Positions 1 to 9,120 are shown, counted from the first letter of the stretch. The stretch: DNA of 64,000 nucleotides from Loktanella sp. M215 (GCF_021735925.1 NZ_WMEA01000001.1:3068001-3132000); one strand, 5' to 3'. Program-made: numbers and translations. The notes: generated by a model from the sequence alone, not told the origin.

Positions 1-935
1 TCGCCGGGTGCGGTGACGTCCACCCAGGGCATTGCCTGTTGCGACAGAAAATGAAGATCGCGCCGCAACTGCTTGGCACCCTTTAGGAATGACACCATCG
101 GCACGACCTGTCCCAAGGACAGGAAGGACAGCGCTGGCCCGTGCGGCGGCACGCGCCCCGCGCGGTGCAGATCTGACAGGATCGACACGCCCAAGTGCGC
201 GCCGGACGAATGGCCGACCACCAGCACCTCGTCCAGATCCTCGCCCAAGGCCTCTGCGATGCAGTCGGCGAAGGTGGCCATGCGCTCTTCCAGTTCGGGG
301 GGATTGGCCCCGTTCAGCCGCGCGGAATAGGCGTAGTCGTGCATCAGGTAGTAGGCAAAGAACTTGCCGTCCTTTTTCTCGAACCAGCGCAGCACGACGA
401 TAGCGACCGCGACCCAGACGATCCACGACAGGACGGTCAAAACCTGTCCCAGCATCCCGCCAAAGGGCAGCAGGGCCACGATGGCCGCCGCCAGCCGCCC
501 CAGCAGGATGGCGACAAGAAGCTGCACCAGCAGCATCCCCACAGGATAGAGTGCTGCGATCACAGGTCCCTTGCGCAGCCACATCAGCCGCCGCAGCGTG
601 CCGCTGGCGATATAGGTCCAGGCGGTGCGGACCAGCTGGGCATAAGTGGCAGGGATGGAATTCGACATGCTGTCCCGCACGATATCGGACCAGACCAGCA
701 CGTCGACCTCTGCCGCGACGCAATTGCCGTCCATCACCGCATCGACGCGCCAGCCATAGGTCTTGCCGCGCGGCTTGGGGCGCAACGTCAGGTCATAGCC
801 GCTGATCGCCGCCTGTGTCGCGCCCTCGGTGCGATAAAGCTCGCGGTAGCGGCGCGGATGAATGGGGTCATAGCCGGGGATGTAGAACACCCGCCGTCTG
901 GCCACCTGCCCGTCCTGTGCCTGCACATCGCTCAT
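1..935 (-). CDS. Membrane-anchored alpha/beta-hydrolase-like protein, partial (C-terminus beyond window)
   Basis: The frame is open from an ATG at 935 to the window edge, so 311 residues are seen and the stop is missing. It opens MSDVQAQDGQVARRR followed by FYIPGYDP, a typical first strand of an alpha/beta hydrolase. Two hydrophobic segments lie at about residues 130-185. A nucleophile-elbow motif, VVGHSSGAHLG, follows at about 245-255. The arrangement suggests a serine hydrolase (lipase or esterase type) held in the inner membrane. It lies 39 bp downstream of ccdA on the same strand and may be co-transcribed with it. Substrate unknown; no family name is claimed beyond the fold. Confidence 0.75.
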   Translation of the reverse strand, partial: MSDVQAQDGQVARRRVFYIPGYDPIHPRRYRELYRTEGATQAAISGYDLTLRPKPRGKTYGWRVDAVMDGNCVAAEVDVLVWSDIVRDSMSNSIPATYAQLVRTAWTYIASGTLRRLMWLRKGPVIAALYPVGMLLVQLLVAILLGRLAAAIVALLPFGGMLGQVLTVLSWIVWVAVAIVVLRWFEKKDGKFFAYYLMHDYAYSARLNGANPPELEERMATFADCIAEALGEDLDEVLVVGHSSGAHLGVSILSDLHRAGRVPPHGPALSFLSLGQVVPMVSFLKGAKQLRRDLHFLSQQAMPWVDVTAPG

Positions 936-974
936 GCCCGGACCCTAGTGCGTAAACCGGGCGAAATTAAGCCA

Positions 975-1730
975 CTAACCGATCGCGCCCAAGGCCGGAA
1001 ACCGTTCCAGCAGCCAGAAGCTGAAGGCGCTGAACTGCCCCGTCAGCATCATCAGCCCCACCGTCCACAGCAGCAGGCCAGAGGTCCGCTCGATCCGCTC
1101 CATATGGCGCTTCATCCAGGCCATCGGGCCTTTCAAGCGGGGGAAAAAGGCCGCGACCGCGAGGAACGGCAGGCCCAGCCCCAGCGCATAGACCGCCAGC
1201 AGAACCGTGCCGCGCGCGACGTCGCCCTCTGATGCGGCCAGACCCAGAATCGTCCCCAGGATCGGGCCAAGACAGGGAGTCCACCCAAACGCAAAGGCGA
1301 GGCCGAGGATATAGGCACCAAAAGCGCTGCCGCCGTTGTCGCCGGTGGCGACGCGGGCCTCTCGGTCCAGAAACCGCAGGCGGAAGATCCCGATGAAATG
1401 CGCGCCAAAGATCATCACGACGATGCCCGCGATGGGCACGAACCATCCCTGCCATTGCAGAAGCGCCCGCCCCAGCGTCGAAAATGCCATGCCCAGCAGC
1501 AAAAACACCGTCGACAGGCCCAGCACGAACATCAGTGCGGCCAGCATCACACGGCGGCGTGCCGTCGCGGTCTGGTCCAGTTCCGTCACCGACACGCCGC
1601 CCATATAGGCAAGGTAGGGCGGCACGATGGGCAGCACGCAGGGCGACAGGAACGACAGCAAGCCCGCCAACAGCGCGATGGCCATTGCGGGCAGCAGGCT
1701 GGCGTCCAGCAGCGACAGATTTTCGAACAT
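975..1730 (-). CDS. ccdA: Cytochrome c biogenesis protein CcdA (DsbD transmembrane-domain family)
   Basis: A 251-residue polytopic membrane protein with about six helices. It carries both cysteine-proline signatures of the family: LLSFLSPCVLPIVPPYLAY near residue 30 and FGWTPCLGPILGT near 155. CcdA passes electrons from cytoplasmic thioredoxin across the inner membrane to periplasmic thiol-disulfide proteins for cytochrome c maturation. The start at 1730 was chosen because AGGAGTCTTC directly precedes this ATG; an upstream in-frame extension to 1799 has no ribosome binding site and is not hydrophobic. It is divergent from the TusA-like gene. Confidence 0.9.
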   Translation of the reverse strand: MFENLSLLDASLLPAMAIALLAGLLSFLSPCVLPIVPPYLAYMGGVSVTELDQTATARRRVMLAALMFVLGLSTVFLLLGMAFSTLGRALLQWQGWFVPIAGIVVMIFGAHFIGIFRLRFLDREARVATGDNGGSAFGAYILGLAFAFGWTPCLGPILGTILGLAASEGDVARGTVLLAVYALGLGLPFLAVAAFFPRLKGPMAWMKRHMERIERTSGLLLWTVGLMMLTGQFSAFSFWLLERFPALGAIG

Positions 1731-1842
1731 GAAGACTCCTGCGATTGTCTGCACAGGCTTAGGCCATCGCGCCGCCCGCGTCACGCCGCGATCCGTCACG
1801 AGGGCGTTTACAAACTGTCACAGGCGCCCTAGCTCTGACGGC

Positions 1843-2070
1843 ATGAACCATGATGCCGAACTTGATGCCGTCGGGCTGCTGTGCCCCCTGCCCGTATTGA
1901 AAGCCCGCAAACGCTTGCAGGCGCTGACCAGCGGTCAGGTGCTGCGCATGCGCGCCGACGACCCCGCCGCCGTCATCGACGTGCCCCACTTCTGCGCCGA
2001 GGCCGGTCATGCGCTGGCCGCCAGCGAAGACGACGGCCCAGTCCAGATCTACTACATCCGCAAGGGCTGA
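1843..2070 (+). CDS. TusA/SirA-family sulfur-carrier protein
   Basis: A 75-residue protein with the family signature near its start, DAVGLLCPLPVLKARKRL; the cysteine in CPxP carries persulfide sulfur in TusA. Length and the single beta-alpha-beta core fit the family, which donates sulfur for tRNA 2-thiouridine, molybdenum cofactor or other thiolation. Which acceptor applies here cannot be read from the sequence. It is divergent from ccdA and convergent with rne across a shared terminator. Confidence 0.85.
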   Translation: MNHDAELDAVGLLCPLPVLKARKRLQALTSGQVLRMRADDPAAVIDVPHFCAEAGHALAASEDDGPVQIYYIRKG

Positions 2071-2092
2071 CCCGACCGAAGCGCGGACATTA

Positions 2093-2122
2093 AAAAAGGC
2101 GGACCGTGAGGCCCGCCTTTTT
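2093..2122. terminator. Bidirectional intrinsic terminator between the tusA-like gene and rne
   Basis: AAAAAGGCGG and CCGCCTTTTT form a perfect 10-bp stem around a 10-nt loop. The A-tract on one side and T-tract on the other let it stop transcription from both convergent genes. Confidence 0.85.
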
Positions 2123-2141
2123 CATGTGCGTCGCGCGGGGC

Positions 2142-4925
2142 TTAGCGGCCCAAAGACCACCAGCCGCGCTTCTTGGGCTTCTCGTCGACGTCGGCCTCAG
2201 CCTCGGCCTCGGGTTCTTCCGCTGCGGCAGGCGCTGCGGTCTGCACGGATTTCACCTCCGGCGCGGCCTCTTGGGCCATGGTCTCCGGCGCTGCGGCGGG
2301 TGCCTGCTCCGGTGCGGTCTCCGCAGGCGGAACCTCCACGGCCACCGGGGCCGTCTCGGTCGTTGCATCCGCCGCTGGCGTCTCTGCCACGGCGACGGCG
2401 GCTTCGGCTTCCGTCACCACTTCGGGCGTTGCGGCCTCGACCGGCTTCTTGGCGCGGCTGCGACGCTTGGGCTTGGGCGCCTCTTCGGTCGGGGCCTCAG
2501 TGGCCTCGCCTTCGGCAGCGGCAGCGGGCTTGCGCCGCGTCCGGGTCCGCTTTTTCGGCGCTTCGTCTGCTGCGGGCGCGTCTGCGGCGGCAGGCGCCGC
2601 CTCGGCCGGTGCATCGGTCGCCGTCTCGGCGGCCACCGCGTCGGTCGCGGCTTCTGCCGTCACCTCTGCCTTGGGCTTGCGGCTGCGCGAGCGGGTACGC
2701 TTGGGCTTCTCCTCGGCTGTAGCCTCGACCCCCTCAGGCGTCGTGGCCGCGCCGTCATCGGACTCGTCGCTGTCGTCGTCATCGCCCTGGGTCTGATCGT
2801 TCGCCTGATCGCCACCGGCGCCACCCCGCCGCCGCCGCCGCCGGCGCCGCTTTTTCCGGGGCTGGTCGTCGGCCTCGGCATCGGGTGCCGTGCGCGCCTG
2901 CGGGGCCTTGTCCTCGGTCGACGCGTCGGCCTCGACCGCCACGGGTGAGGCCACCTCTTCCGCCTCGACCTCGTCGAAGACATGTTCGTCAGCCTGATCG
3001 CGCGCGTCCATCGCGGGCGGCACGAAGGGCTGCGCATCCGGCACGACCCGCGTCGCGGTCTTGAACTTGTCGATGGCAAAATCCGGCGAGACCAGCGTCA
3101 CGTCGCATTCGACACGCACGGACATGCCGTAGCGCGATTCGATGCTGGCGATATGATCCCGCTTGCCGTTCATCAGCACATTGGCGATGGACACAGGCGC
3201 GCGCACCAGCACTTCCTTGGACCGGGCACGGGTGCCCTCTTCCTCGATCTGGCGCAGGATGTTGAGCACCACGTTGTCGTCGGACCGCAACAGGCCGGTG
3301 CCATGGCAATGCGGGCACGGCTGCGTTGTCGCCTCCAGCATGCCGGGGCGCAGACGCTGGCGCGACATTTCCATCAGGCCAAAGCCGGAGATCCGGCCCA
3401 CCTGAATGCGCGCGCGGTCGGTCTTCAGCGCATCCTTGAACCGCTTTTCCACCGCCACGTTGTTGCGGCGTTCGTCCATGTCGATGAAGTCGATCACGAT
3501 CAGACCGGCCAGGTCGCGCAGACGCATCTGGCGCGCCACCTCGTCGGCGGCCTCCAGGTTGGTCTTCAGCGCGGTCTGCTCGATCGACCCTTCCTTGGTC
3601 GCCCGGCCAGAGTTCACGTCGACCGCCACCAGCGCCTCGGTCACGCCGATCACGATGTAACCGCCAGAGGGCAGTTGCACGGTCGGGTTGAACATGCCCG
3701 CAAGGTAGCCTTCGACCTGATAGCGCGCATACAGCGGCATCTGCTCGGCGTATTGCTTCACGTTCTTGGCGTGGGACGGCATGATCATCCGCATGAAGTC
3801 CTTGGCGGTGCGGAACCCTTCGGCCCCGGCCACGATGACCTCGTCGATGTCCTTTGAATAAAGGTCGCGGATCGTCCGCTTGATCAGATCGCCCTCTTCA
3901 TAGATCTTCGCGGGAGCGATGGATTTCAGCGTCAGTTCGCGGATCGTTTCCCACATCCGCTGCAGATATTCGTAGTCGCGCTTGATCTCGGTCCGGGTGC
4001 GCTGGCTGCCTGCGGTGCGGATGATCAGGCCGGCGCCTTCGGGCACCAGCATGTCGCCTGCGATATCCTTCAGCTTCTTGCGGTCGGCGGCGTTGGTGAT
4101 CTTGCGTGAAATGCCGCCGCCCCGGGCGGTGTTCGGCATCAGGACGCAGTAACGACCGGCAAGCGACAGGTAAGTGGTTAGCGCCGCACCCTTGTTGCCG
4201 CGCTCTTCCTTAACGACCTGCACCAGCATGATCTGGCGGACCTTCACGACCTCCTGGATTTTGTAGCGCTTGGGCCGCGGCTTGCGCGCCGGGCGCACGT
4301 CGTCGCTGTCATCCTCGGCCACGACGTCGATGCTGTCGTCCTTGTCGGCGGCCGTCGGCTGATCGTCATGATCATCCTCGTCGTCGTGGCTCGGGGTATC
4401 GACCGGAGTCTCTCCGACCAGTTCCATCGGGCTGGAGCCTTCGTCAGGATCGTCGAGGTCGATGGTTTCCATCCCGGCGACGTCACGCTTGGCCGTCGCA
4501 TCATCGCCCGACGCATCCGCTGCGCGCGATCCCCGACGGCGCGTGCGGCGCACGCGGGGCTTCGATCCGGTGTCGTCGCCAGCGGCTTCGGCCTCGTCCG
4601 CCTCATCCTCGGCATCGTCGTCAGCGCGCTGGCTGGCGGCATAGGCCTTTTCTTCGGCGATCAGCGCCTGCCGGTCGGCAATCGGGATCTGGTAATAGTC
4701 GGGGTGAATCTCGGAAAACGCGAGGAATCCGTGGCGGTTGCCGCCGTAATCCACAAAGGCCGCCTGCAACGAGGGTTCGACCCGCGTGACCTTGGCCAGG
4801 TAGATATTGCCAGCAAGCTGTCGCTTGAACTGGCTTTCGAAATCAAATTCCTCGACCTTGTTTCCGTCTACCACAACGACGCGGGTTTCTTCCGCGTGGG
4901 TGGCGTCGATCAGCATTTTCTTCAT
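2142..4925 (-). CDS. rne: Ribonuclease E
   Basis: A 927-residue RNase E/G family endoribonuclease, the scaffold of the RNA degradosome. The start is MKKMLIDATHAEETRVVVVD. An S1 RNA-binding domain lies in the first part and is split by a long acidic/basic insertion at about residues 90-220. The DNase-I-like catalytic core contains VAVDVNSGRATKEGS and LIVIDFIDMDERRNN, which carry the metal-binding aspartates. The Zn-link is CPHC in TTQPCPHCHGTGL. The C-terminal ~300 residues are Ala/Glu/Pro-rich with an Arg-rich block (KKRRRRRRRRGG), as in alphaproteobacterial degradosome scaffolds. The ATG at 4925 was chosen over an in-frame TTG at 4934. Confidence 0.95.
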   Translation of the reverse strand: MKKMLIDATHAEETRVVVVDGNKVEEFDFESQFKRQLAGNIYLAKVTRVEPSLQAAFVDYGGNRHGFLAFSEIHPDYYQIPIADRQALIAEEKAYAASQRADDDAEDEADEAEAAGDDTGSKPRVRRTRRRGSRAADASGDDATAKRDVAGMETIDLDDPDEGSSPMELVGETPVDTPSHDDEDDHDDQPTAADKDDSIDVVAEDDSDDVRPARKPRPKRYKIQEVVKVRQIMLVQVVKEERGNKGAALTTYLSLAGRYCVLMPNTARGGGISRKITNAADRKKLKDIAGDMLVPEGAGLIIRTAGSQRTRTEIKRDYEYLQRMWETIRELTLKSIAPAKIYEEGDLIKRTIRDLYSKDIDEVIVAGAEGFRTAKDFMRMIMPSHAKNVKQYAEQMPLYARYQVEGYLAGMFNPTVQLPSGGYIVIGVTEALVAVDVNSGRATKEGSIEQTALKTNLEAADEVARQMRLRDLAGLIVIDFIDMDERRNNVAVEKRFKDALKTDRARIQVGRISGFGLMEMSRQRLRPGMLEATTQPCPHCHGTGLLRSDDNVVLNILRQIEEEGTRARSKEVLVRAPVSIANVLMNGKRDHIASIESRYGMSVRVECDVTLVSPDFAIDKFKTATRVVPDAQPFVPPAMDARDQADEHVFDEVEAEEVASPVAVEADASTEDKAPQARTAPDAEADDQPRKKRRRRRRRRGGAGGDQANDQTQGDDDDSDESDDGAATTPEGVEATAEEKPKRTRSRSRKPKAEVTAEAATDAVAAETATDAPAEAAPAAADAPAADEAPKKRTRTRRKPAAAAEGEATEAPTEEAPKPKRRSRAKKPVEAATPEVVTEAEAAVAVAETPAADATTETAPVAVEVPPAETAPEQAPAAAPETMAQEAAPEVKSVQTAAPAAAEEPEAEAEADVDEKPKKRGWWSLGR

Positions 4926-5335
4926 GATATCCAATCACATGACGCACGCCATCGGCCCCGGGGGGCGCGATCGTGCGGCTGTCATGTCTGATGTAGGCGA
5001 TGGGTGCGCGGGCCACGACGACACCCCTTGGGGTGCGGATCGTGTGGCCATCTGTCTGCGCGCCTCGCATCGCGGTCCTTATCTGGCCCGTGCGAACAGG
5101 GGCCGGTTCAATGCCCGGTCACAGTTGTTCACATGCAAACCAAGGGCGTACTTGCGATCGTTTCCGATCCAATCAGCTGAGCGGAACCGCAGACATTGCC
5201 CGCGTAGACCGCACCAGAGAATCTCACCGGGGATTTGCGCATACCGTCATGGCAACCGCCCGTACCACCTTCATAGGGGAGATGACTGTCATAAGACAAT
5301 CACAAAGTGCGTTTTGCCGCGGCCTGGGCCGCAGG
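4926..5335 (-). promoter_or_regulatory. 410-bp gene-free leader and promoter region of rne
   Basis: No convincing coding frame on either strand. It lies between rne and the end of the downstream-facing lipoprotein gene, both on the minus strand, so it should hold the rne promoter and a long 5' untranslated region. Long rne leaders are known in E. coli, where RNase E cuts its own message. I see no clear consensus promoter. Confidence 0.4.
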
Positions 5336-5989
5336 CTAGCGCCCGATGCTGAAACCACCGGCATAAAAGCGGCTGCCGCCCTGCCCGGTCACGGTCGCCA
5401 CCGCGTCATTGTTTCCCAACACGCCCGCAAACCGCCCCGGCGTGCCGTTGTAGGCGGCGTCGCCGGCGAACCCGTTGGCAAAGCCCCGGTCGCCCTGCGC
5501 GGTCAATGTCAGCGCACCGTCGCCGGATTGGCCGGTCAGACGGCCGGTGGAAAAGTCGATCTCTGCCGACATTGTCCCGGTGGGGCGCGTCACGGTCCAT
5601 GTCGCAGGGTCCGTGGCCGTCGTCGCGTTGTCGACCACGACCATGTTGTAGGTGCCGGTCATAAGGGCCGAGCCTGTCATCGGCGTGATCCCGACATCAG
5701 TGCCCGGCAGCAGGCCCGCGATCGCCAGATTGGCCGGCCCGCTGCCACTGCCGAAGTCAGAACCATCCACCTCCGCATAGGCAAAGGCATAGCCGTTGCC
5801 GGTGGCATCCCTGACGACCGTGCGGTCCGCGTTGGCGATCCCCGCAAAACTGCCCGACGTTGTCGGCGCCGCGACGGCGGCCCCGAACCGGTTGCCGGTC
5901 GGCGCATCGCTGCCGAAATCATCCGCAAAGGTGCCCACGCAGCCGCCAAGCGTTGCCGCTGCGATCATCAGTGTCAGTCTGCGCAGCAT
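5336..5989 (-). CDS. Glycine/threonine-rich lipoprotein, possible small beta-barrel fold
   Basis: A 217-residue protein beginning MLRRLTLMIAAATLGGCVG, a lipoprotein signal with the lipobox LGGC. The mature part is rich in Gly, Ala, Thr and Asp, with alternating polar and hydrophobic stretches (TGTYNMVVVD, GTMSAEIDFSTG) and a C-terminal GRFAGVLGNNDAVATVTG. This resembles the small beta-barrel at the C-terminus of TbpB-like lipoproteins, but that is a weak impression. ATG 5989 has AGGAG ten bases upstream; a GTG at 5995 is the alternative. Function unknown. Confidence 0.65.
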   Translation of the reverse strand: MLRRLTLMIAAATLGGCVGTFADDFGSDAPTGNRFGAAVAAPTTSGSFAGIANADRTVVRDATGNGYAFAYAEVDGSDFGSGSGPANLAIAGLLPGTDVGITPMTGSALMTGTYNMVVVDNATTATDPATWTVTRPTGTMSAEIDFSTGRLTGQSGDGALTLTAQGDRGFANGFAGDAAYNGTPGRFAGVLGNNDAVATVTGQGGSRFYAGGFSIGR

Positions 5990-6015
5990 CGCCACGGCTC
6001 TCCTGTGAAATTGGG

Positions 6016-7347
6016 TCAGAGGTAATCCGACCGGCTGAGGTTATACTTCGCCATCTTCTCGTTCAGGGTCCGGCGCGGCAGGCACAGCTCCTCCATGACA
6101 GAGGTGATGCTGCCCTTGTGACGGCGCATGGTGTTGTCGATCAGCATCCGCTCGAAGGCTTCGACGAACTCTTTCAATGGCTTGCCTTCCGTCGTCATCG
6201 CGGGACGGCTGTCGTCGTTGTCGGCCATCAGCAGGGACGCAATGGACCCGGTGCCGCGCCGGTTCTGCAACACGGCGCGTTCGGCCACATTGATCAACTG
6301 GCGCACGTTGCCCGGCCAGGGTGCCTGCAGCAGCTGTGCGGCCTCCTGCGCGCTGACCTCGGGGGCGTCACAGCCGTATTCGTCGGAAAACTGGTCCGAC
6401 AGGCGGGTGAACAGGGTCAGGATATCCTCGCCCCGTTGACGCAATGGGGGAACAACGATCCGCAAGGCACTGATACGGTAATACAAATCCGGACGCAGCA
6501 CACTTTCGCAGGTCTTGTCCTGTTCCTGCAGGTTGCAGATCGCGACGATGCGGGTTTCGGCCGGGTTGCCCTGATCGTTGATCGCGGTCAGCAGACGCGC
6601 CTGCAGGGTCTGGGACAGGCTCTCGATATCCTCCAGCACCAGCGTGCCGCCGCGCGCCTCTTCCATCGCGGGGATCGGCTCCTCCTCGCCCGCCGGGCCG
6701 AACAGGCGGCGGGTCAGCGTCGCCTCGTCAAAGGCCGCACAGGCGACCAGCACGAACTTCTTCGTGGCCCGCGCACCCACCGCATGCAGGGCATGGGCCA
6801 CCAGCGTCTTGCCGGTGCCGGTCTCGCCTTCGATCAGCACATGGCCGTCGGCCTGCCCCAGATCGAGGATGTCTTCCTTCAACCGCTCCATCGGGGCGGA
6901 CTGACCCATCAGCTTCTTGATCAGCGCCGATCCGTCGGACAATTCCTTGCGCAGCGCGCGGTTGTCCAGCGTCAGGCGACGGGCGGTGCAGGCGCGTTTC
7001 GCCAGTTCCGTCATCCGGTCCGGGTTGAACGGCTTTTCAAGGAAATCGAAGGCCCCGACGCGCATCGCCTCGACCGCCATCGGCACATCGCCGTGGCCGG
7101 TGATCATAATGACCGGCAGCGCCGAATCGACGCCGCGCAGCTTTTTCAGGAACTGCATGCCGTCCATCCCGGGCATCTTGACGTCGCTGACGACGATGCC
7201 AGGGAAATCGGCACCGACGCTGCGCAGCGCCTCTTCGGCGCTGGCGTAGGCTTCCGTCTCGAAGCCCGACAGGGCCAGCCACTGGCTGATCGACTGGCGC
7301 ATATCCTTCTCGTCGTCGACGATCGCGATCTTCATGGCTTTGCTCAT
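6016..7347 (-). CDS. dctD: DctD-type response regulator (NtrC family) lacking the GAFTGA loop
   Basis: A 443-residue NtrC-family regulator. The receiver domain (1-120) has acidic residues in IVDDE, phospho-acceptor Asp55 in VVSDVKMPG and the conserved K in EKPFNP. The AAA+ domain (about 140-370) has Walker A GETGTGKT. A Fis-type helix-turn-helix ends the protein (RRTLNEKMAKYNLSRSDYL). Where sigma54 activators have GAFTGA there is a shortened LFGPAGEEEPIPAMEEA, and Walker B reads TLVLEDIES instead of the usual LDE order. It follows dctB, 12 bp downstream of its stop. Start 7347 fits TAAGGA at a 9-nt spacing; ATGs at 7353 and 7335 are possible. Confidence 0.85.
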   Translation of the reverse strand: MSKAMKIAIVDDEKDMRQSISQWLALSGFETEAYASAEEALRSVGADFPGIVVSDVKMPGMDGMQFLKKLRGVDSALPVIMITGHGDVPMAVEAMRVGAFDFLEKPFNPDRMTELAKRACTARRLTLDNRALRKELSDGSALIKKLMGQSAPMERLKEDILDLGQADGHVLIEGETGTGKTLVAHALHAVGARATKKFVLVACAAFDEATLTRRLFGPAGEEEPIPAMEEARGGTLVLEDIESLSQTLQARLLTAINDQGNPAETRIVAICNLQEQDKTCESVLRPDLYYRISALRIVVPPLRQRGEDILTLFTRLSDQFSDEYGCDAPEVSAQEAAQLLQAPWPGNVRQLINVAERAVLQNRRGTGSIASLLMADNDDSRPAMTTEGKPLKEFVEAFERMLIDNTMRRHKGSITSVMEELCLPRRTLNEKMAKYNLSRSDYL

Positions 7348-7359
7348 GGACATCTATCC

Positions 7360-9120
7360 TTATTCCGCCGCTTGCGCGACTGTCTTGAAAAGCGGCAACT
7401 GCACTTCGAACACAGCGCCGCCGTCAGCCCCGTTGCGCGCCGTCAGGCGCCCGCCAAGGTCGTTTACGATACCGGAGGAGATCGCAAGGCCCAGCCCCAC
7501 GCCATCACCGGGTTGTTTGGTCGTGTAAAACGGCTCGAACAGCTGTTCGAGGTCGTCGATCCCCTCGCCGTTGTCGCGCACGGTCAGGGTCACGGTTTCA
7601 CCCACGGCGAGGATCACGTCGATCCGCGGATCGTTCGCGGATTTCGTCGCGTCGATCGCGTTGCGTAGCAGGTTGATGATGACCTGTTCCAGCCGCAGAC
7701 GGTCGCCATAGATCAGCGCAGGTTCACCCGGCAGGGTGCGGCTGATCTCGACACGGCGGGTCTTCAGCTGCGGTTCCATCATCGACAGGGCCGACGATAC
7801 GGCGGCACGGGTATCCACCGGCTCGAACGCCTCGGTTCCCTTGCGGGCATAGGATTTCAGCTGCCGCGTGATCGCGCCCATCCGGTCGATCAGGTCGTCG
7901 ATGCGCTGGAAGGACGACAGCGTCTCCTCGGGTCGCTTGCGTTGCAGCAACAGCCGCGCGCCCGCCAGATAGGTCTTCATCGCGGCCAGCGGCTGGTTCA
8001 GCTCGTGGCTGACCGCCGCCGACATCTCGCCCAGTGCCGCAAGCTTGGAGGTCTGCGCCACGGTCTGCTCGGCCACCTCCAGATTGCGCTCCATCTGCTT
8101 GCGGGCCGCGATCTCGCGCTGCAAGGCGACGTTCAGGCTGCGCAACTCTGCCGATTCGCGGGCAAAGATTGCAAGGCGCGAGGTCGCCTTGCGGCTGGAC
8201 ACCCAGAACAACAGCGCCAGCAGGATGGCAAAGCCCATCACCTCCAGCGCCAGCACGCCATTGACCCGCTCGCGGACGGACGAATAGGCGGTATAGCTGA
8301 CCATGCGCCAGCCCTGGAACGGTACGCGGGCCTCGCGGCGCAGCACCGCCTCGCCACGCAGATAGGCGTCGATCGGCAGGGCGGCCCAGTCCTGCGTCGC
8401 ACGCAGGGCCATCTCGATGGCACTGGGGGGCGTCTGGCGGCGCAGCGCCTCGGCCTCGTCCAACCCGCGCCAGCGCGGTTCCGTCGACAGGATGATCTGG
8501 CCTTGCGAATTGGTGACATAGACCGCGTCCGACACCCCCGCCCAGCCGCGTTCCAGCTTGGCAAGGTCCACCGCGACCGAGATCACGCCCATCGTCGTGC
8601 CGTTCTGATCCACCCGCCGCGAATAGACGAAGCCGAAACCGCCCTGCGGCGTCTCGCTCAGGGTAAAGACCGTGGTATTGCTGCGCATCGCGTTGACAAA
8701 TGACGCATCCGTGCGGTGCTGTTCGCCCAACCGGTTGCGGTCCGTCGCAGCCACGGCGCGCCCGTCGCGGTCCAGCAGCATCAGGGACGCGGCGCCGATT
8801 TCATCCACGAAGGACAGCAGCCGCTGGGTCGACAGGGTATAATTGCCCTCTGACAGGGCGTTGATCAGTTCGGGGTCGCGGGCCAGCAGTTGCGGCACGA
8901 TGGAATTGCGCTGCAATTCGCTCATCAGGTTGGCCACGTAAAGCGTCAGGCGCACCTCTGCCCGATTCCGCGTGGTTTCCGTGAACCGTTCGGTCAGCAG
9001 CAGATTGGTGGTGTAGATCGTGCCGATTCCCAGCAGACAGATCAGCAGAACGCCCAAGCGCAGCAGCCAGCGGCCCTGCCCTCCTGTGGTGCGGTCAGTC
9101 GTGGTGGCCGTTCTGTTCAT
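7360..9120 (-). CDS. dctB: DctB-type sensor histidine kinase
   Basis: A 586-residue membrane kinase and partner of the regulator downstream. A first helix (about 18-38, LLRLGVLLICLLGIGTIY) and a second near 280-300 (FAILLALLFWVSS) enclose a periplasmic double-PAS/Cache-like sensor domain. A coiled coil leads to the HisKA dimerisation site ALGEMSAAVSHELNQPLAA with the phospho-accepting His. The ATPase domain shows N-box LLRNAIDATK, G1 VRDNGEGID and G2 GDGVGLGLAIS. DctB senses C4-dicarboxylates in relatives, but no dicarboxylate transporter lies in this window. The ATG at 9120 was chosen; a longer N-terminal extension is not plausible. Confidence 0.88.
   Translation of the reverse strand: MNRTATTTDRTTGGQGRWLLRLGVLLICLLGIGTIYTTNLLLTERFTETTRNRAEVRLTLYVANLMSELQRNSIVPQLLARDPELINALSEGNYTLSTQRLLSFVDEIGAASLMLLDRDGRAVAATDRNRLGEQHRTDASFVNAMRSNTTVFTLSETPQGGFGFVYSRRVDQNGTTMGVISVAVDLAKLERGWAGVSDAVYVTNSQGQIILSTEPRWRGLDEAEALRRQTPPSAIEMALRATQDWAALPIDAYLRGEAVLRREARVPFQGWRMVSYTAYSSVRERVNGVLALEVMGFAILLALLFWVSSRKATSRLAIFARESAELRSLNVALQREIAARKQMERNLEVAEQTVAQTSKLAALGEMSAAVSHELNQPLAAMKTYLAGARLLLQRKRPEETLSSFQRIDDLIDRMGAITRQLKSYARKGTEAFEPVDTRAAVSSALSMMEPQLKTRRVEISRTLPGEPALIYGDRLRLEQVIINLLRNAIDATKSANDPRIDVILAVGETVTLTVRDNGEGIDDLEQLFEPFYTTKQPGDGVGLGLAISSGIVNDLGGRLTARNGADGGAVFEVQLPLFKTVAQAAE

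Noticed and set aside
195..1232. Long open frame of 345 codons on the plus strand over the hydrolase and ccdA genes
   Set aside because: It is antisense to two better-supported genes and its translation is His/Gln/Arg-rich without any domain, typical of open antisense frames in GC-rich DNA.
2106..2948. 280-codon plus-strand frame opposite the rne C-terminal region
   Set aside because: Gly/Arg/Leu low-complexity mirror of the Ala/Glu/Pro repeats in rne; no start signal or family.
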